A stretch of 64,000 bases of DNA from Thiodiazotropha sp040791665 (lineage in GTDB: Bacteria > Pseudomonadota > Gammaproteobacteria > Chromatiales > Chromatiaceae), in assembly GCA_040791665.1 (NCBI GenBank), contig JBFNNX010000026.1:62001-126000 (forward strand), read 5' to 3'. Position 1 is the first letter of the stretch. Each line of letters begins with the position of its first letter. This document shows positions 61,892 to 64,000 of the stretch, one piece after another. Position numbers and translations under genes: made by a program. Below the pieces are notes generated by a model. That model saw only the letters and a program-made list of their open reading frames with translations. It did no database searches and had not been told where the DNA came from.

Positions 61892-62767
61892 TCAATTACA
61901 ACTTACCCCGCGTACCGGTGCGTATCCCTTCTTTAGCAGAATACACTGGCCGGCATCGCTCTTTACCCAGTCGAGATAGGTCTTGATGGCACCCTTCGGT
62001 TCACCATTGGTATACATGAAGAGTGGCCGTGCAATGGGATAACTGCGATCGCTGGCCGTCTCCACACTGGGGGTGATGCATGCACCGCCATTCTTGACGA
62101 CACAGGCCATTTTGATGTGGTCCGTGGCATAGGCCAATCCACTGTATCCGATCGCACACGGTGTCTTCTCAACCAGATCGACCACATCTTTTGAGCCGTG
62201 CATGTCCAAAGTTCCCTGGCGGTACTTGCCTTTCTTGCCAAGCACCTCCTTTTTGAAATAGGCGTAGGTGCCGGAGTTGTTTTGGCGGCTCACAACGACG
62301 ATCTCGTCACCCTTGCAACCTGGCACTTTCAATCCCAAATCGGACCACTTGGTGGCCTTTCCGCCTCGTCCGAAGATCGATTTCAGCTGATCGTAGGTGA
62401 GAGTTTCCGCCGGATTGTCATGGTGGATGAAGACAGCGAGGGCATCATAACCGACTACATGTTCGATTGGATCCTGCCCTTTCGATTTCGCCAGCTTCAT
62501 CTCTTTCTTCTTCATCTGACGACTGGCATTGGCAATATCCACCGTGCCGTTGATCATGGCGGCGATACCTGTACCCGAACCACCACCTGATACGGCAACC
62601 GCCACATTGGCGTCAACGCTGCCGTAGGCTTCCGCCCAGGCCTGGGCAACATTGACCAGTGTGTCAGAGCCCTTGTTCTGTATGACGGTGCGATCTGCGG
62701 CCTGTGCCGAAAGAGTAATAAATAGGCTGCTGGCTGCCATCGAGATGGCATAAGAGATTTTCCTCAT
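61892..62767 (-). CDS. pstS: Phosphate-binding protein PstS
   Basis: The 291-residue periplasmic protein has a signal peptide ending AQA and phosphate-contacting motifs near NKGSDTLVN, SGGGSGTGIAAM, and SRQNNSGTYAYF. It captures phosphate for PstCAB. Three cysteines in the second half (GCKGDE, PCAIGYSG, MACVVKNGGAC) could form disulfides. First gene of the operon, 220 bases before phoU, with a Pho box 151 bases upstream of the ATG at 62767. Confidence 0.95.
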   Translation of the reverse strand: MRKISYAISMAASSLFITLSAQAADRTVIQNKGSDTLVNVAQAWAEAYGSVDANVAVAVSGGGSGTGIAAMINGTVDIANASRQMKKKEMKLAKSKGQDPIEHVVGYDALAVFIHHDNPAETLTYDQLKSIFGRGGKATKWSDLGLKVPGCKGDEIVVVSRQNNSGTYAYFKKEVLGKKGKYRQGTLDMHGSKDVVDLVEKTPCAIGYSGLAYATDHIKMACVVKNGGACITPSVETASDRSYPIARPLFMYTNGEPKGAIKTYLDWVKSDAGQCILLKKGYAPVRGVSCN

Positions 62768-63173
62768 TGTGAACACCCTTAGTGATTTTGATTAACCGTA
62801 AAAAGCGCAATAATTATTCAGTTGATCCGGCTACCCCACCTTCTGCGGGTACCTGTGATTATTGTTTTTTGATCTGCGTTGAATATTGCAGATGAATTAC
62901 AACTATATTCCGAGAATATTACAGTTTGATGACAAGGGAAGGCTGTTCACGAATTTTTTTGAGCGGGGTTTTGCAAAAGAGTGGCGTTGTATCATTTACC
63001 CGATATTGAATCGGTGTATCACTGGTTCCGTTTCTTGGTTTCTCATAGTATATATTATAGCTATTTGATATTAATGAAAAAAAATTACGACTATTGCGGC
63101 TTCTGCCGGTTTGCCCAGAGCCAATGAGTTAGCTAACGTCTAGAATATAGGTAACAACATAGCGAGGTGGATT
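62768..63173. promoter_or_regulatory. Divergent region between pstS and the NfeD-type gene
   Basis: No gene is supported in these 406 AT-rich bases. The pstS promoter with its Pho box lies at 62902-62935. The rest holds the leader of pstS and the upstream region of the rightward protease gene, where no clear promoter was recognised. Confidence 0.55.
62918..62935 (-). promoter_or_regulatory. Pho box and -10 element for pstS
   Basis: On the minus strand TTGTCAT-CAAA-CTGTAAT gives two 7-bp direct repeats (each 6/7 to CTGTCAT) with a 4-base spacer. A -10 TATAGT (62902-62907) follows after ten bases, the spacing of PhoB-activated promoters. Confidence 0.78.
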
Positions 63174-64000
63174 GTGTCCCGATATGCGATATCACTTCTC
63201 TTCTTTATCTGCTTAGGGTGCAATGGTGTCAGCCAGATATATGCGGATGTACAAAGCGGTAAAGGATTCGTTCTGGAAATCTCCGGCGCCATAGGACCTG
63301 CGACTGCCGACTATTTGGACCGGGCGCTGGATAGGGCCGAAAACGAAGCAGTGGAGTTGGTTGTGCTGCAGATGGATACACCTGGAGGATTGGACACCTC
63401 GATGCGGGCAATTATAAAACGCATCATCGCCTCTCAGGTACCGGTCATCAGTTACGTTGCGCCAAGTGGCGCACGCGCCGCCAGTGCCGGTACTTATATC
63501 CTTTATGCCAGTCATGTCACCGCCATGGCGCCCGCCACCAATCTGGGTGCCGCAACCCCGGTGTCTATGGGTGGGTTACCTAAGTCCACACCGGAGAGCG
63601 GCAAGTCCGGGGATGAGGGGGAGGGCGATCAAGTCCCTCCTTCGGATGCCAAGACGAGCAAGGTCGTCAACGATGCCTCTGCCTATATTCGAGGTCTGGC
63701 GGCTTTGCGGAATCGAAATGCCGATTGGGCTGAATCGGCGGTGCGAGATGCCGCCAGCCTTTCTGCGGAAGAGGCATTAGAGCTTGGTGTGATCGATCTT
63801 ATTGCGGCAGACCTGGACAGTCTGCTGTCCGAGCTGGACGGCCGTCAGGTTGAATTGCCCCTGGGTAGCAAGACACTGAGTACCAAGGATCTGCAAATAG
63901 AGAAACATTTGCCTGATTGGCAGAGTCAATTGCTGAGCATCATCAGTAACCCCAATCTGGCCTACATTCTCATGTTGGTGGGAATTTACGGGCTGATTTA
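63174..64000 (+). CDS. nfeD: NfeD-type membrane serine protease, partial
   Basis: The gene runs off the right edge after about 275 residues. It begins at GTG 63174 with a signal peptide and a ClpP-like protease domain: EISGAIGPATADYL, LQMDTPGGLDTSM, and APSGARAASAGTYILYAS containing the nucleophile serine. A membrane helix is starting at the edge (ISNPNLAYILMLVGIYG), as expected for the long NfeD form, which goes on to several helices and an OB-fold. It may work with a stomatin-like protein encoded outside the window. Confidence 0.88.
   Translation, partial: MSRYAISLLFFICLGCNGVSQIYADVQSGKGFVLEISGAIGPATADYLDRALDRAENEAVELVVLQMDTPGGLDTSMRAIIKRIIASQVPVISYVAPSGARAASAGTYILYASHVTAMAPATNLGAATPVSMGGLPKSTPESGKSGDEGEGDQVPPSDAKTSKVVNDASAYIRGLAALRNRNADWAESAVRDAASLSAEEALELGVIDLIAADLDSLLSELDGRQVELPLGSKTLSTKDLQIEKHLPDWQSQLLSIISNPNLAYILMLVGIYGLI

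Noticed and set aside
62886..63068. 60-codon open frame between pstS and the NfeD-type gene
   Set aside because: No ribosome site, and it overlaps the Pho box and -10 of pstS.

Overview
The window looks like chromosome of a gammaproteobacterial sulfur oxidizer of the Chromatiales/Sedimenticola/Thiodiazotropha type. This rests on gene content (a sulfur globule protein, a TusA-DsrE2 sulfur-carrier pair, many multiheme c cytochromes, the rne/rluC arrangement), not on a database search. No rRNA, tRNA, CRISPR array or intact insertion sequence was seen.

Layout. 1-4273: the 3' part of a type II secretion operon (gspH end, I, J, K, L, M, N). 4351-10951: a small tyrosine phosphatase, RNase E with a long leader, RluC, a HAD phosphatase and an SppA-type peptidase. 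11031-16678: a broken autotransporter, an orphan hypE, a tyrosine/glycine-repeat sulfur globule protein, a class V aminotransferase, a cupin and a small membrane protein.

16710-33738 is a respiratory supercluster. Leftward lies an octaheme HAO-like protein with a NapC-type tetraheme quinol dehydrogenase. Rightward lie a pentaheme c554-like protein, an octaheme tetrathionate-reductase-family cytochrome and a cytochrome b. Next is a three-gene sensory module (PhnD-like binding protein, histidine kinase, sigma54 activator). Divergent from it is an operon of a membrane-anchored cytochrome with about 12 hemes, a Tat-exported four-cluster Fe-S protein, a Tat-exported molybdopterin oxidoreductase and a TorD-like chaperone. 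That operon has a textbook -24/-12 promoter and two identical-arm upstream palindromes, so its control can largely be read from the sequence. The terminal acceptor is not identifiable; nitrogen, sulfur, arsenic or selenium oxyanions are all possible.

34051-45048: a propeller/M28 peptidase, an unknown protein, dsrE2-tusA with a TetR regulator and two matching operators, a decayed copper-resistance locus (copA/copB remnants, with intact monoheme cytochrome, DUF411 and DUF4399 genes), two Hsp20 chaperones behind a heat-shock-like promoter, and a DegQ-type protease. 45386-56887: signalling proteins (GGDEF, PAS-GAF-GGDEF-EAL), several decayed genes (SDR, chemoreceptor), an AT-rich stretch with an integron-type attC site and cassette-like genes, and two hydrolases.

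57142-62767 (leftward): pstS-phoU-pstC-pstA-pstB2-pstB1 behind a Pho box. Two features are unusual: PhoU is fused to an inactivated phosphatase-like domain, and the two PstB paralogs carry complementary defects predicting one working and one degenerate ATP site. The window ends inside an NfeD-type membrane protease gene.
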